Shown here: positions 24,680 to 36,548 of the stretch, piece after piece | Layout of the letters: each line of letters opens with the position of its first letter | Numbering within the stretch: the first letter of the stretch is position 1 | Source of the DNA: Sambucus nigra | Taxonomy: Eukaryota; Streptophyta; Magnoliopsida; Dipsacales; Adoxaceae | DNA length: 64,000 bases | NCBI GenBank assembly: GCA_949130495.1 | Contig: OX422219.1 | Coordinates: 270,119,111-270,183,110, forward strand | Direction of reading: 5' to 3' | The notes under the pieces: model-generated | Seen by the model: only the letters and a program-made list of their open reading frames with translations | Databases searched by the model: none | Told to the model about the DNA's origin: nothing | Translations under genes and position numbers: made by a program

Positions 24680-25075
24680 GAGGACTGGACCCTATATGTT
24701 GATGGAACATCGAAATCTAAGGGTCAAGAGTAAGCATCGTACTGGTCACTACAGAGAACATCATGATCGAGCAGGGAATTGGATTGAGATTTGAAGCCTC
24801 CAACAATGACGCTGTGTACGAAGCGTTAATTGTTGGCCTGCAAAAACTAAACTACTGGAGGTAAAGTGCCTCCACGTATTCGGTGATTCCAAGCTGGTTT
24901 CCAAGCAGGTAAGCAGGGGGACTTCAATGCTAAAGATGATCGAATGGAAACTTACCTCCTTGTAGTAAGAGGTCTCATGGAAGAATTTAAAAATATGAAA
25001 ATTCAACAGTTCCCTCGAGGACAGAACAATCACGCTGATGCTTTAGCGGTATTAAGCTCAACAATTTACTCTGAC
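24680..25075 (+). pseudogene. Tat-1 second (archaeal-type) RNase H
   Basis: WTLYVDGTSKSKG at 24686 is the start of the additional RNase H (RVT_3 type) that defines the Tat lineage, and FPRGQNNHADALA near 25010 is its end. The middle is broken by stops. This dual RNase H supports the Tat assignment. Confidence 0.75.
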
Positions 25076-25159
25076 CTAAGGAGAAATATTCAGATATAGT
25101 TCCTCGCACACCCTAGTATCGACCAAGCAGTCGTAGCCTAGTAAGTCCTCCTCACAGAT

Positions 25160-26322
25160 TAGGCCTCAAGTTGGGTGGATCCCATTATAAATTATCTACG
25201 GAGTGACATACTTATGAGAAATTATTTACAGGCCCCTACCTCTAGTGAGTTCACCCACAAGACGCCGAATAAGTACTTAGTGTGCTCTAAGAGGAAATTT
25301 GTGGGAGTCATGCAGGTGGGAGATCATTGGCCTTTCGTGCGAGAAAGGAAGGATATTGGTGGACTCACATGCAAAAATATGCAGGTTCCTATGTTGCAAA
25401 AAGTGTCAGAAGAACTCACCTATGGTTCACCAGCCTGCTAGCGACCTAAAATCCCAACCAGCCCATGGCCTTTTTCTCAATGGGGATCAGATATTATGGG
25501 ACCACTACCTATCGCATTTGAGAATCGTAAGTATCTGCTAGTTGGCATATATTACTTTACCAAATGGATAGAGGTAGAACCACTAGCGAATATTCGAGAC
25601 TTTGATATGACGAGGTTCATATGGAGGAACATAATAACTCGCTTAGGGATACTAAGGGTTATCATCACCAATAACATCACATAATTTGAAAATGGTTTAT
25701 TTCAGGCTTTTTGTGATGAGCACAACATCAAGCACCACTTCAGCTCTGTGGCATATCACTAAAGCAATGGGCAAGCAGAGGATTCCAACAAAACCATGCT
25801 CAATGGACTGAGAAAGCGGTTGGAAAGTGCTAAGGGTGACTAGGTGCACGAGCTGCCTCATGTTCCATGGACTTATCGTACCACACCCAGGAAATCGATT
25901 GGGGAAACACCCTTCGCAGTCTCTTACGAAATGGAAGTTGTTATCCCTCTGGAAGCAGGCCTCCCTACTATGAGAACCACTCTGGTCGACTAAGGCCTTG
26001 ATGATGCACTACGCACTAAGCTTGACCTAATAAACGAGCGATAAGAGCTAGCTTTGATCAAGTTGGCCTCCTACCAACAGTAACTAGCCAAATAATACAA
26101 TAAGAGGGTCAAGCCAAGGAAGTTTTTGATAGGAGACTATGTCTTGAGGAAAGTCCTCGGCAGTGCTTTAAAACCCTCGAATGGAAAACTGGGACCGAAT
26201 TGGGAAGGACCCTTCAGAATAATTAGAGATGATCTTTAAGGAGCATATCACTTGGAAACGCTAGAGGGCAGGGAGATACCAAGAGCATGGAACATAGCCA
26301 ATCTCAAGAAGTTCTACTTTTA
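25160..26322 (+). pseudogene. Tat-1 integrase remnant
   Basis: Contains the zinc-binding region, then a core with YYFTKWIEVEPLANI, IITNNIT, and SNGQAEDSN, and a C-terminus ending PRAWNIANLKKFYF at 26322. The first catalytic Asp (usually DYFTKW) is Tyr and the second (usually DNGTQF) is Asn; the Glu is kept. Inactive. Confidence 0.85.
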
Positions 26323-27116
26323 GATCTTCTTCTCTATATTTTATTAAACACATTTAGTTTAAGCAAATTTTTATTTTCAAACTTGTGTTGCTCATTAGAC
26401 AATACTTATTGAATAAAGTCCGATTGTCCCCTCCATTATCATGTTTTTCATTGTCTACTTAACTTCTCTTAATTACATCTCGTTAACTTGCACCTTTTCC
26501 AATGATAACTCCTTTGTGCATATCTAAATGCCTAATGAACAAGGTTTGTAGTAGTAATGACAAGTCAAATATAAACACTTCATATCATTACCACCCTCAG
26601 GTTCTTGTTGCAAACATTAGAGGCCTCATGAGTTGCTTCGACAACAACAAAAGCCCTACAGGGGATCCTTAGGCAACAAATCCAACTCAGGTTGGTTGGC
26701 AACATTTATTGGTAAAAAAAAGCCTACTCGGGTGGACTTCCCATCAACCAGGTACATTCTCACCATCATCTTAATTAGGCCTAAGTGAGTGTGATGACAC
26801 GACCTAAAAGGTGAAATGGATGGAATGATATTGCTAAGGCATATTGGACTGGGAGAATGTTAAAAAAGACAGAAGACTAATAGTTAAGTATTATTTAGTC
26901 GGCTGAAAGACCCAAAATAATTAAAACTAAGTAAATCTAAGGCCCAAGATGGGCCAACCAGTATTATTTGGTCCACAGAGATATCAAGTAACTTACGAAA
27001 AGGCAAGATTAACACATATTTAGTCAGCACATGCTCAAAACATAAGAACAGATCTATAAGATTGTATATTGAAAGATAAGTTACAATTACATTAAAGATT
27101 AAAAATACATAAGGAC
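26323..27116. other. Tat-1 spacer between pol and the antisense genes
   Basis: About 0.8 kb with no coding motif. Sense pol and the antisense genes converge here. Unlike Tat-2, no tandem array is present. Confidence 0.6.
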
Positions 27117-27835
27117 CTAAGATGGCCCAGGGCGGTGAGTAAGATACTCGACAACACACGCTCTCTGGCCATTGTCTGTCTTTGGGACAAGCTCTTCTAC
27201 ATCTTCATAGAGGTTAGAGTCTAAGAGTTGGGTACGAATGGCGTTAGCTAGGGTCCAATTATCATCCTTAGAGAACGGGTTATGGAAATAGGCCGGACAC
27301 TCAGTTTGGTATTTATACCACTATTTAGATTCCTTTGGAGTCTTCACCTCTTTGAGGGCACTTAGCCATCCTCGAGTAAAGGCGACCCCTTCATCCTCCT
27401 TAAGCCTCGTTGGGGCATCTGCCCAACCAACATTGTAACCCTCTCCCCAGGCTTCTCGAGGTCCCATCTTAAATGCAAACCTTAACTTTTTGAAGTTTTC
27501 TTTAAGCACAACCATAAAAGCTTTCAGACTAGAGACCTCCTTACTCAAGGCATCATTCTTGGACTGAAGAACTTCTACCACTTGGTCGAACTCAGTCCTC
27601 TCTAAGAGTTTGGCTCTCAAGGAATTTACTTCCTCTTATACGGAGGCACCGATATCCTTCATCTCTTGGAGATCATCTTTTAGCTTGGCAATCACCTCGG
27701 TCTGGTTCTTGTAGTGCTCATTTCTTACCCTTAGGGACTTATAAATCTTTACAAAGGCCTTGAGAGCCTTCAAGCTGATATTTAGTCCAAGGATCCTCCC
27801 CAGTTGAGAGTTAAGGGGAATATATCGATCTAAAT
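27117..27835 (-). pseudogene. aORF2, Tat antisense accessory gene (Tat-1 copy)
   Basis: A minus-strand frame with in-frame stops at about 27640 and 27321. Order: a block with GRILGLNISLKALKAF; a coiled coil; then PREAWGEGYNVGWADA, VAFTRGWLSALKEV, and a tail ending EYLTHRPGPS with a stop at 27117-27119. The PRExW-x2-GY and GWL-x-AL signature matches the Tat-2 and Tat-3 copies. No known function. It lies directly downstream of aORF1 on the same strand. Confidence 0.65.
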
Positions 27836-28047
27836 CAACGAACTACAAATAATACACGCCAGACTAGAAGCACAATATTAGCTCAATAAAAATCAAAGAA
27901 CACATGTAGAAAGGAAGAAAAGTCCATTCTCATTCACCAAAAATGGGTGGCCATGGGACCATACATTAAGTTCTAAAAAATAGGTTACAAACTATCAAAA
28001 AGAGGATTGAATAATGAAAGAAGGTAAAATTCCCTAGTCTATAGGCT

Positions 28048-28883
28048 TTAATCCTTCACATGATCGCCATCAACAATAGCCTTTGCCTTATCAATCACCT
28101 GCTACTCCTTGCCAACACAATCACCTTCGTCGACCTCAACAGGAATAATCTCGGTATGACCAACTTGGTCTCTATATTATTCATCCTCTTTAAAAGGATC
28201 AGGATCAGGACCAGGAGAGTGAAGGTTAAAGAGCTCAGAATCGATAGGAATTCTAACATCCTTCAAACCCTGAAACCATCCCTTCTTGAAGGATACCTTT
28301 CACCTATAGGCCAACTGGCATTCAACATCGTCATAGGCTTTATAAAAGCACTCATGGTATCTTGCATATTTTTCTTGGGGAATCTCACTCTTCAGTCTAA
28401 CAACCTTGTCAGATAAGATTTCCTTCAACTTGGTTTTCTCAGCAATTACCACCTTCTGAGTAGCCCCAAGTGTGTCATAGGCCTTAGTCATTTTTCTTCT
28501 CACGCTCCCATGCTTGGCAAGCATCAGTAAAGACCTGCTTATCAGCTTATAGAGCATCTTTTAGCACTTTCTCTCTCCTGAAGCTATCAGTTTGGGTGTA
28601 TAAAAGAGTGATAAAATCAGATAGCATCAGAACAGTGAATCAGTACAATAACAGGGAGGGTAAAGGAAAAGAAACAACGAAAAATACTTACCAGGGCCAT
28701 CCCTTTCACAGTCTTGAGTGCGAGCTAGAGGAATGCTCGCGATCAGCGGCGAGCACTGCCCTCTTAAATAGGCCAGGGGCAAGAGAAGGTGCATCATTCA
28801 AGCTATCCCCCTTAAGGATTGGGAAATAATGGACCCCAGAGGACTATAAGACCAACTTCCACTTGGTCTCTGCTCCCTCCTCT
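28048..28883 (-). pseudogene. aORF1 C-terminal part (Tat-1 copy)
   Basis: Starts at the SIRE junction. An exon ending in KGMAL at 28692 is followed by GTAAGT; an intron 28578-28691 with a CAG acceptor fits. The next exon encodes a coiled coil, a Gly-Trp motif (FKKGWFQGL), SELFNLHS and an acidic tail, with a stop at 28048-28050. The intron lies at the same place as in Tat-2. Stops within the exon show decay. Confidence 0.7.
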
Positions 28884-29836
28884 TGAGAGTGTGCCAACAA
28901 TCAATGTCAATCTTATTTAATTAAATTCAAATTTTAGTCCTAACAAGTCTTAACAGAAGTGATTGAAGAATGAAATAATCTACGCATGCAAGACAATCAT
29001 AGTTGAGGAAAAATCCCCCACAGGGGCAAAATCATCTTATTTTCACTATAATTTGTAAAGAACAGTTTACACGGATTACAATGAAAATACAAGTAGTGAC
29101 ATACAAAATACCCTCAGGTGTCGATTTTGATATCATCGGCTAGAGTTCCTGCAAGAGCTCCAGAAGGTCAGCAATGGAAAAGCTTCGTATTCTCCACAAG
29201 TGTACTCCAGATGAGTAGTATAATCTTTCTTGAGGTTTAAGGATTCACATAAAAAATTGGGAAATATTTGTGAATAAAAAAGGTATTGAAAACCTTCAAA
29301 TATGAAGTCTGGAAACAGGTACTGTTTGGTAGAAACGGAGGTATGAGGACTTGGGAATACGTGTAGCATGAACACTCTTTGAATATCCAAGATGAGGCGG
29401 TACGCCGTTCGAGCGAAATACGGTGTCGTTCGAGCGAGATGACATCTCGTTCGAATGAGATACGATGTCGTTCGAACGACATCAGTGGCGTGCCTAAAAA
29501 AACCTCCTTAAAAAGAATTTGGTGTTTATCATCTTCTAGACTTCAAAAAATTTATTTAAAAAAATATTCCCAACTATTTATGCAAATAATTTAAACACTC
29601 CAATTAAAATTATTTTTACCGTAAGTACGTGGAGTAGTGGGAACTGTTGAAGTGTACGTTGGTTGACACATGATGCAGGTACGAAGATGATGGATGCATG
29701 AATTTGGATCAAGGCCATCGTGGATGATCGTGAAGACGTGCCGAATGTAGGGGTATCAGACATATTTAATTGTGATCTAGGATACTTGGAAAATTCCTAG
29801 ATTCTACCCCGTATATTTATAAAATATGTCCTTACA
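28884..29836 (-). repeat. SIRE 3' LTR (953 bp)
   Basis: On the minus strand it starts TGTAAGGACATA right after the purine tract and ends CTCTCA. It lacks the extra segment present in the other LTR. Confidence 0.9.
29404..29482. repeat. 21-bp tandem repeats with TTCGAACGA-like core in the SIRE 3' LTR
   Basis: About 3.8 units of 21 bp, each starting CGTTCGAGCGA or a close variant. The core is related to the palindrome TTCGAA. The same array is in the other LTR. Confidence 0.85.
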
Positions 29837-29851
29837 AATCTCCCCCTATGT
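29837..29851 (-). promoter_or_regulatory. Polypurine tract of the SIRE element
   Basis: On the minus strand it reads CATAGGGGGAGATTT immediately before the LTR start, the canonical Ty1/copia polypurine tract. Confidence 0.85.
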
Positions 29852-31374
29852 CTATGCTGGTACATACATAAAAATATTCGAATTATGCTGTCCAAAAAAA
29901 TTGACATACAATATAATATCTCCATTAAACTCAAAAACTGGAAATACTAAATGTGTGTCTTCACAAATTCGATCATCTTTAAATCTTCAGCTCTTCAAAC
30001 TTTCTTTGTCATAATCAGGGTGTGCAAAAAAAAAAACAATTCTCTATTTTGATACCTACACACATGAGACAAGAAACAAATACTCGTGATGTGAAACAAT
30101 TTGAATTATAATGATATGCGAAAATAAATATCAATAATGAGCAAGCAAATCATAATAAAAACAAACACGAATCCCATAATTCGTTCTCTCCCTTTTTATG
30201 ATTTCCCCAAATAGACAGATATGAAGAACATACGCAATGCAGATGGAGAATGTCACAAGGAAATACACTTTCTTTTTTTCAATTTTTCAAAATTGTTTTT
30301 AAAGCAAACAAAATCACACCATGAAAGAACACCAAAACAACCAAGTCAATGATATCGCAAATGTAGGGATGTGAATAAATTCAACAGGAAAATAAATACA
30401 TATAACCATAACATATGTTCATGATGAATGTTGGATATTTCTAACGAATAAACTCAACATCTTCCTTAGGTGTAAAAATTGTGAGATTAAAAGAAATTGA
30501 CTCAATCAAATTAGCAAATCAAAGCTCAAAGTGATTTCCACACTAATAACGTCCAAAATGTGTGAAACACTTTTTCATGACTTTCAAGGATGTGTAAACT
30601 CATTTTTCATTTCTTTCCATTCAAACACCCTCATGAATAATTATACATTATATTTTTCTTTTGAGGGGATGAAACTGAAACCTATTGGCCCATTTGAGTT
30701 GGCATGAGGTTCTTTTTATTGCCATTTAATTTTTTCGGGCTCTTTTTCAAACGGTGGATTTCTCGACAAGTTAATTTTTAAACTCTCATAGCCCTTTCCC
30801 GTGATTCACTCAACATATTTTGTTGCAATCAATTCCTCACCGTAAACGGTTTTTACATTCACTATTATCTTGTCACGTTTTATCGAATTTTGGTCATTGT
30901 ATGGACATAATTGAGATGGAAACACTCAAGCCAATATGTGATAGACAAGTGTAATACTCAAATAATACCATGCATGTGTGCAATAAAGGAGATAAGGATC
31001 CAAACATGTAGAAGATATCACTAATCATATCTCAAAGACTCCAATCAATGTAAAGCACATGGATGAAATGATGTCGCATCTCAAATCACTATCAAACAGT
31101 CACGAGGAATATGGAATGAAGTTGTGACTATGGCTATATTAAATATTCATTCATAAACAAAATACAAAACTCTTTTGTGTTTTGCAAAATAAATTTATTA
31201 AAAGAAAATCGTTTTGTTTTTTTCTAAAAATAAAAAATACAATCTTTTTGGATTTAAAGTTTAAAAAAAATAAAAAATCAAACGAAGAAATATGCAAATG
31301 ATACAATCTAGATATAGGAATCAAATGATATGATCACAAAAAAAATGTATCCTACTCTAGATCTGGTGACCACT
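29852..31374 (-). other. SIRE 3' internal non-coding region
   Basis: About 1.5 kb of AT-rich sequence between pol and the 3' LTR. SIRE-lineage elements often have a long region here, sometimes with an envelope-like frame. I see no long open frame and no envelope-like signal. Confidence 0.6.
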
Positions 31375-32540
31375 CCTTAGTCAACTATGGAAATTCTTAA
31401 AGACTTCCCGAGACTCTCGAATCTAAGGGCATCTAAAGGCATCGTGAAGATATCAGCTAACTGTAGGTCGATAGATACTAAACTCAAGGATACGACCTTT
31501 TCCTCTTCAAGCTCACGGATAAAGTTCTCGCGTATCCTAATGTGTTTTACGTGCGAATGTTGGAATGGATTACGGGATATGTGTATTGCGCTCGTGTTAT
31601 CGCAGGAAATAGTCATGGTGTCTTGTGATATCCCATAATCCTTCAACATCTGCTTCATCCACAGAATTTGCGTGCAATAACTCCCGGCGGCTATGTACTC
31701 AGCCTTCGCAGTGGACAAAGAGATAGATTTTTTCTTCTTGCTCAACCAAGTGACAAGAGCAGAACCAAAGAAGAAACACCCACCATAAGTGCTCTTACAT
31801 CCACCTGCATTCTCGACCCAATAGGCATTCGAATAGGCGAATAAACGGTCACTGGTATCAAAGGAATACCAAATGCCAAGTCATAGAGTTCCCCTCACGT
31901 ATTTGATAATGAGTTTAAGAGCGAGTAAGTGTGACTCTTTTGAGAACGCCTAATATTGCACACAGACTCCAACACTAAAGGCTATATCGGGACGACTGAC
32001 AGTCAAGTAGAGAAGACTACCTATCATACTCCGATATAAGGTTTGCTCTACGTCCTTGCCTGAAGTGTCCTTGCTAAGCTTAGTTGAGGTACTCATCGGT
32101 GTACGTGCGTGCTTAGCGGAGTCTAGACCAAATTTCTTCAGAATGTCTCTAGTATACTTGGATTGGGAAATGAACATCCGATCCTCTAGGTGATGAACCT
32201 ATAGAAAAAGGAAGAAAGTAAGATCACCAACCATAATCATCTCAAACTCACTCTCCATCTCTTCCTCAAAGTGCTGAGCATGTTGGGAGCACGTGGATCC
32301 AAAGACTATGTCGTCCACATAGATCTGGGTAACCAAAATAGCACCATCATCTCTCCTGACGAATAACGTCATATCAACTCCCCCTCTCTTGAATCCACGA
32401 GCAAAGAGATAGGAAGTAAGCCTCTCGTATCAAGCACGGGGAGATTTCTTCAAATCATATACGGCTTTCCTCATATACTAGACATGATCAGGGTGCTTAG
32501 GGTCTTCAAACCCTTTTAGTTGTTCCACGTAAACCTCCTC
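31375..32540 (-). pseudogene. SIRE reverse transcriptase and RNase H
   Basis: Continues the pol frame. The RT box YVDD is intact at 32310-32321 (QIYVDDIVFGS), followed by DLTFFL, SKYTRDILKKFGL, and the RNase H with SISLSTAKAEYIAAGSYC and CDNTSAIHISRNP, ending in SIVD before a stop at 31377. A few in-frame stops remain, so a single full-length product is not possible. Confidence 0.85.
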
Positions 32541-34115
32541 CTATAGAATGCCATTCAGAAAGGAAATCTTGACATCCATCTGATATAACTTGAAGCACAG
32601 ATGACATGCGATGGCGAGTAGTAAGCGTACAGACTCAAGCCTCGCAATAGGAGAGAATATCTCGTCAAAGTCTACACCCTCAATCTGTGTGTAGCCTTGA
32701 GCGACTAACCTAGCCTTATTTCGAATAATGGTACCAGTCTCATCCACCTTATTCTTTAAGATACACTTGGTACCTATCACATTTGTCTCACTAAATCGGG
32801 GGACCAGTTCCCAGACATCATTCTTTCTAAATTGAAGCAACTTATCCTGCATAGCACATATCCAGTGTTCATCTTTAAGTGCTTCCTTATAGTTCTTGGT
32901 CTCGTCTTTGGAAGTGTAGCAAACATGGCTAACAACTTTCTCTAGTTCATCACGAGTATTGACCCCAAGGGTTGGATCTCCTAATATAGTAGAAGGATCA
33001 TGACTCTTGCAAACCCAAGAAGGAGCGTCCCCTAAATCAAGAATGGGATCCACTTTGGGTATGGGAGGCACAACGAGATCATCAGTAAGTGCATCACCCT
33101 CACCCAAAAGGTTAGAATCAATAAACGGTGGTGGTTCGTCAACTTGCACAGTGACGTTTATTAACTCCATAACCTTAGAGCTATTAAGGTTATACATTAA
33201 ATAAGCTCTACTAGACGATGAATAACCTAAAAATATCCCCTCGTCACTCTGGGAGTTGAACTTTCCTAATTGCTCTTTATCCCGTAGGATGTAGCATTTA
33301 CTCCCAAAGATCCGAAAATAAGAAAGGTTGAGTTTCTTTCCAGTCCATAATTCGTAGGGCATCATAAGTGTGTGTGGAAGAAGATATACCCTATTCATCA
33401 TATGGCATGCGGTAGAAACCACCTCTGCCCCAAATCTCCTCGCAAATTTTTGACCCAAAAGCATAGATCTATCCATCTCCTGAATCATCCGATTCTTCCT
33501 CTCAACAATCCCATTTTGCTGAGGAGTCCTAGCAGTCGAAAATTTGTGTTTGATTCCGAGGCTATCACAGAAAAGATATACTCTTGCTTTTTTAAACTCA
33601 GTGCCATTGTCACTACATATTCTATTGATGGTGATAACATGTTGATTTTCCAGGTCATGACACTTGGTCGTAAGAAAATCCACAACATCGGATTTCTCTC
33701 GCAGAAAGCCTACAATCGAGTAGTGTGAGAAATCATCTACCATCATGAGAATGTACCTCTTACCACCTAAACTCTCAGTACGAGTAGGACCCATAAGATC
33801 CATATGTATCAACTCAAGGATGCGATAGGTGGTAATGGAATTCAACTTCTGATGGGGGCTATGAATTTGCTTTCCTAACTAGCAGGGTCCACAAACTATG
33901 GAAGTTGACTTTCCAAGCAATGGTAAGCCACGTACTAGGTCCTTTTTGACTAACTTTTCCAAATCTCGAAAGTTCACATGACCTAAACGTTGGTGCCATA
34001 GATCTATAGTAGTGATCATGGTGCTGTTGCAGACAAATGAGGACTCAGTCGTGATCCCATAACAATTGTCTTTATTCCTCACTCCTTGTAATAGAAGTTT
34101 ATCGGTTTAATCATA
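32541..34115 (-). pseudogene. SIRE integrase and start of RT
   Basis: The gag-pre-integrase zinc finger (LWHQRLGHVNF ... CGPC) is followed by a TAG stop near 33880, then a 434-codon open frame. This has the rve core with HMDLMGP, CSDNGTEF and NGIVERKNR; Asp to Glu spacing is 35, an intact D,D35E triad. It runs into the RT fingers (WELVPR ... GTKCILKNK, LVAQGYTQIEGVDF). Integrase inserts the cDNA. Confidence 0.9.
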
Positions 34116-34400
34116 GACATAGCATTTATTTCGGTTAAACTTTACTGCAAAGTCAGCATCGCACAGCTGGCTAATGCTGAGTAAATTTGCTTTCAATCCC
34201 TTGACGTACAACACATTCTCTAGATTAGTAAATCCTGGTAACTCTACTGTACCTCATCCTACTATGCTAGACTTGCTCCCATCTCTAAAACTGACTTTAC
34301 CTTCCTTATGATCCTTGAGGGAGGTAAACAGAGATACATCACCAGTCATGTGCCTGGAGCACCCACTATCAAAGTACCACTGTAGTGAATTATGTTCTTT
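34116..34400 (-). pseudogene. SIRE aspartic protease
   Basis: Active-site segment WYFDSGCSRHMTGD (from 34379 downwards), then KVSFRDGSKSSIVG, a TGA stop, and VLYVKGLKANLLSISQLC, as in Ty1/copia proteases. A 44-bp upstream duplication repeats the coding for WYIDSGCS at 34401-34423 in another frame. Confidence 0.8.
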
Positions 34401-34423
34401 GAGCACCCACTATCAATGTACCA
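34357..34423. repeat. 23-bp direct repeat (44-bp period) duplicating the protease active-site coding
   Basis: GAGCACCCACTATCAA plus GTACCA (one internal mismatch) occurs at 34357-34379 and 34401-34423. On the minus strand each encodes WY-x-DSGCS, in different frames because the period is not a multiple of three. Confidence 0.8.
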
Positions 34424-36470
34424 ATATGAACAACAAGGGATTTTTCGTTGTGTTTAGGCACCCAAGCTGTGGTAACCTTATGTTTTCCCTTATCTGTGTT
34501 GACTCTAGTCGGGATTTTAGAAGTGTCCACTGACGCCATAGAAATTCGTTGGAACTCTTCCACTATACTCTGAGATATGGCGATAAGAAACTTAACTTGC
34601 TCTTTAAGACTCTCAAAATCAGTAGTGGCATGTGGCGGCAAAAAAGTACGTCGTGTCCGACCCAAACTATAACAAAACTCACGAAGATGGCCCTTTATTT
34701 TGCAATAAGTGCAAAAATATGTAGACTTAGGCCGACTTCGATTTTCTTTTCTTGGCCGAACTCTCTTTTGGTTTCTAGGTGGGTGGCCATAAGGATTTGT
34801 AATAAACTCCGGAACTGGTTCTAATGTCGTATGGGACATGGAAGCGCCATCAAAACCTATTCTCGACCTCTCACCTAAACCCAAAGCAGGGGCGAGGAGC
34901 ATTTTTCCCATCTTACCAAATCGGTCCTTAAATCTTACCTTGACTTACTAGGCTTTCTCAAGGTGCTGAGTGAGTTGGGCTACAAGGGATTCCAGTTTCT
35001 TTTGAGTGTCCAGGGAGTAATGGAGCTCACTCATCAGATCAACCACTTGCTTAGTCAAGCCCCCTTTTTCTTTTACAAAAACACTTTCTCTCTCTCTAAA
35101 AACTTTCCCTCTCTCAACACAGACGATCTCTCTCTCTGTCAACGCTTTGGACATGGAGGTCTCTCTCTATCTCTCTTATCTCTCCTAATTCCTTCTCTAG
35201 ATCTGCTATCCTAAGAGCTAATGCTTTGATATTCCTTTTAGTTTTGAAAGTATCACCATACGCGCATCGTAGATCACGCTCACTCTCACTTGCTTCTTCC
35301 TCCCCCTCGCTCACACTGCTATCACTGTCGCAATGTCCTTATGAGCTTGCATCCTCATCGTCATGAGAAGCATTGTCAATACTCACATGATTAGCGATGA
35401 ATGTGGTGAAGTTACATTCATGCGATGACTCTTCTCCAGATTCCACCGACTCGACCTCGCTATCATCACTAAGGGTAGCGTTTATCTCATATTTGGATTG
35501 CTCTTGACGTTTCAACCTAGTTTAACACTCAAACCCCCTATAACCTCTACCACCGCACTCAAAGCATCTCTCACTTTATTTTTTAGAGCTGTCCTTTTTA
35601 TCTTTCTCAAATTTCTTTTCAGATTTATTTTTCTCAAAATTCTTTTTATCTTTAAAATTTCCATTTTTCTTTAATTTGAGAAATTTCTTGAAATTTTTAG
35701 CAAAAATAACCAAATTATCTAAGTCAAAATCAGAATCAGAATCAAACATCTCTTCCTCTCTTTTCTTAGATGACTCACCTCTCTTTGACCCCTCACTCTC
35801 TCTGGCATGGGCTTTAAGTGATACCCCTTTAACTTTTGATTTTATCGTGTTTGGTAACATGTCAATTTCATAGGTCTGTAGGTCTCCAACTAACTCCTCT
35901 AATTTTAGCATATTCAAATTACCTAATGATTTTAACACAGTGACTTTGGGGATAAATCTCTTAGGCAGTGATATCAAAATTTTCTTAACTACCCTAGCAT
36001 CAGGAATGTGTTATCCTAAATTAAAACTAGTGTTCACGATATCAGGTAAGCATGCATAAAATTCATCAAAACACTCATTTTCCAGCACGGAGATAGTTTC
36101 AAACTGTGTAGTTAAGTTTTGCAATTTAGATTCTTTCACTGCATTTGTGCCTTCATGGGTAAGTTGCAGAACATCCCATGCCTCTTTAGACGTGGTACAC
36201 GTCATGATGCGTCGGAATTCGTCAGGAGTGACGTTTTCAGAAATGGCACTAAGCCCACGTGAGTTATATGTACTCCATTTAAATTCATCCTCAGTCTATG
36301 AGTCACAGATTTTAGAGTAGTTACGTTATCTACAGTGATAGTGAGAGGCGTCCACCCTCTTTCACATACAACTCAGACAGATTAATCAATAGCCTTTAGG
36401 TGAGATTTCATGCGTCCTTTCCAATAGGCATAATTTGACCCGTAAAAAATTGGGACTCTATTATATATTC
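34390..36470 (-). pseudogene. SIRE gag
   Basis: Minus strand, from NYAYWKGRMKSHLKAID (about 36440-36390) through WDVLQLTHEGTNAVKESKL, a Lys-rich segment, a first zinc knuckle CFECGGRGYRGFEC with His replaced by Tyr, an acidic coiled-coil region with Ser/Arg repeats, and a second, intact knuckle CTYCKIKGHLREFC near 34700. Two knuckles and a long coiled C-terminus are typical of SIRE Gag. Several stops and frameshifts. Confidence 0.8.
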
Positions 36471-36531
36471 AGAACATAATTGATATCCAGAAAATTTTTG
36501 CAAAAAAAATTACACAATAAGTTTGTGTAAA

Positions 36532-36546
36532 TGGATCTGATACCAA
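36532..36546 (-). promoter_or_regulatory. Primer-binding site of the SIRE element
   Basis: On the minus strand it reads TTGGTATCAGATCCA two bases after the LTR end CTCTCA, the initiator-Met tRNA site with the usual one-base drift. Confidence 0.85.
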
Positions 36547-36548
36547 TT

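Noticed and set aside
29852..31374. An envelope-like gene in the SIRE 3' region
   Set aside because: No long frame, signal peptide or membrane segment could be supported; the region is AT-rich and full of stops.
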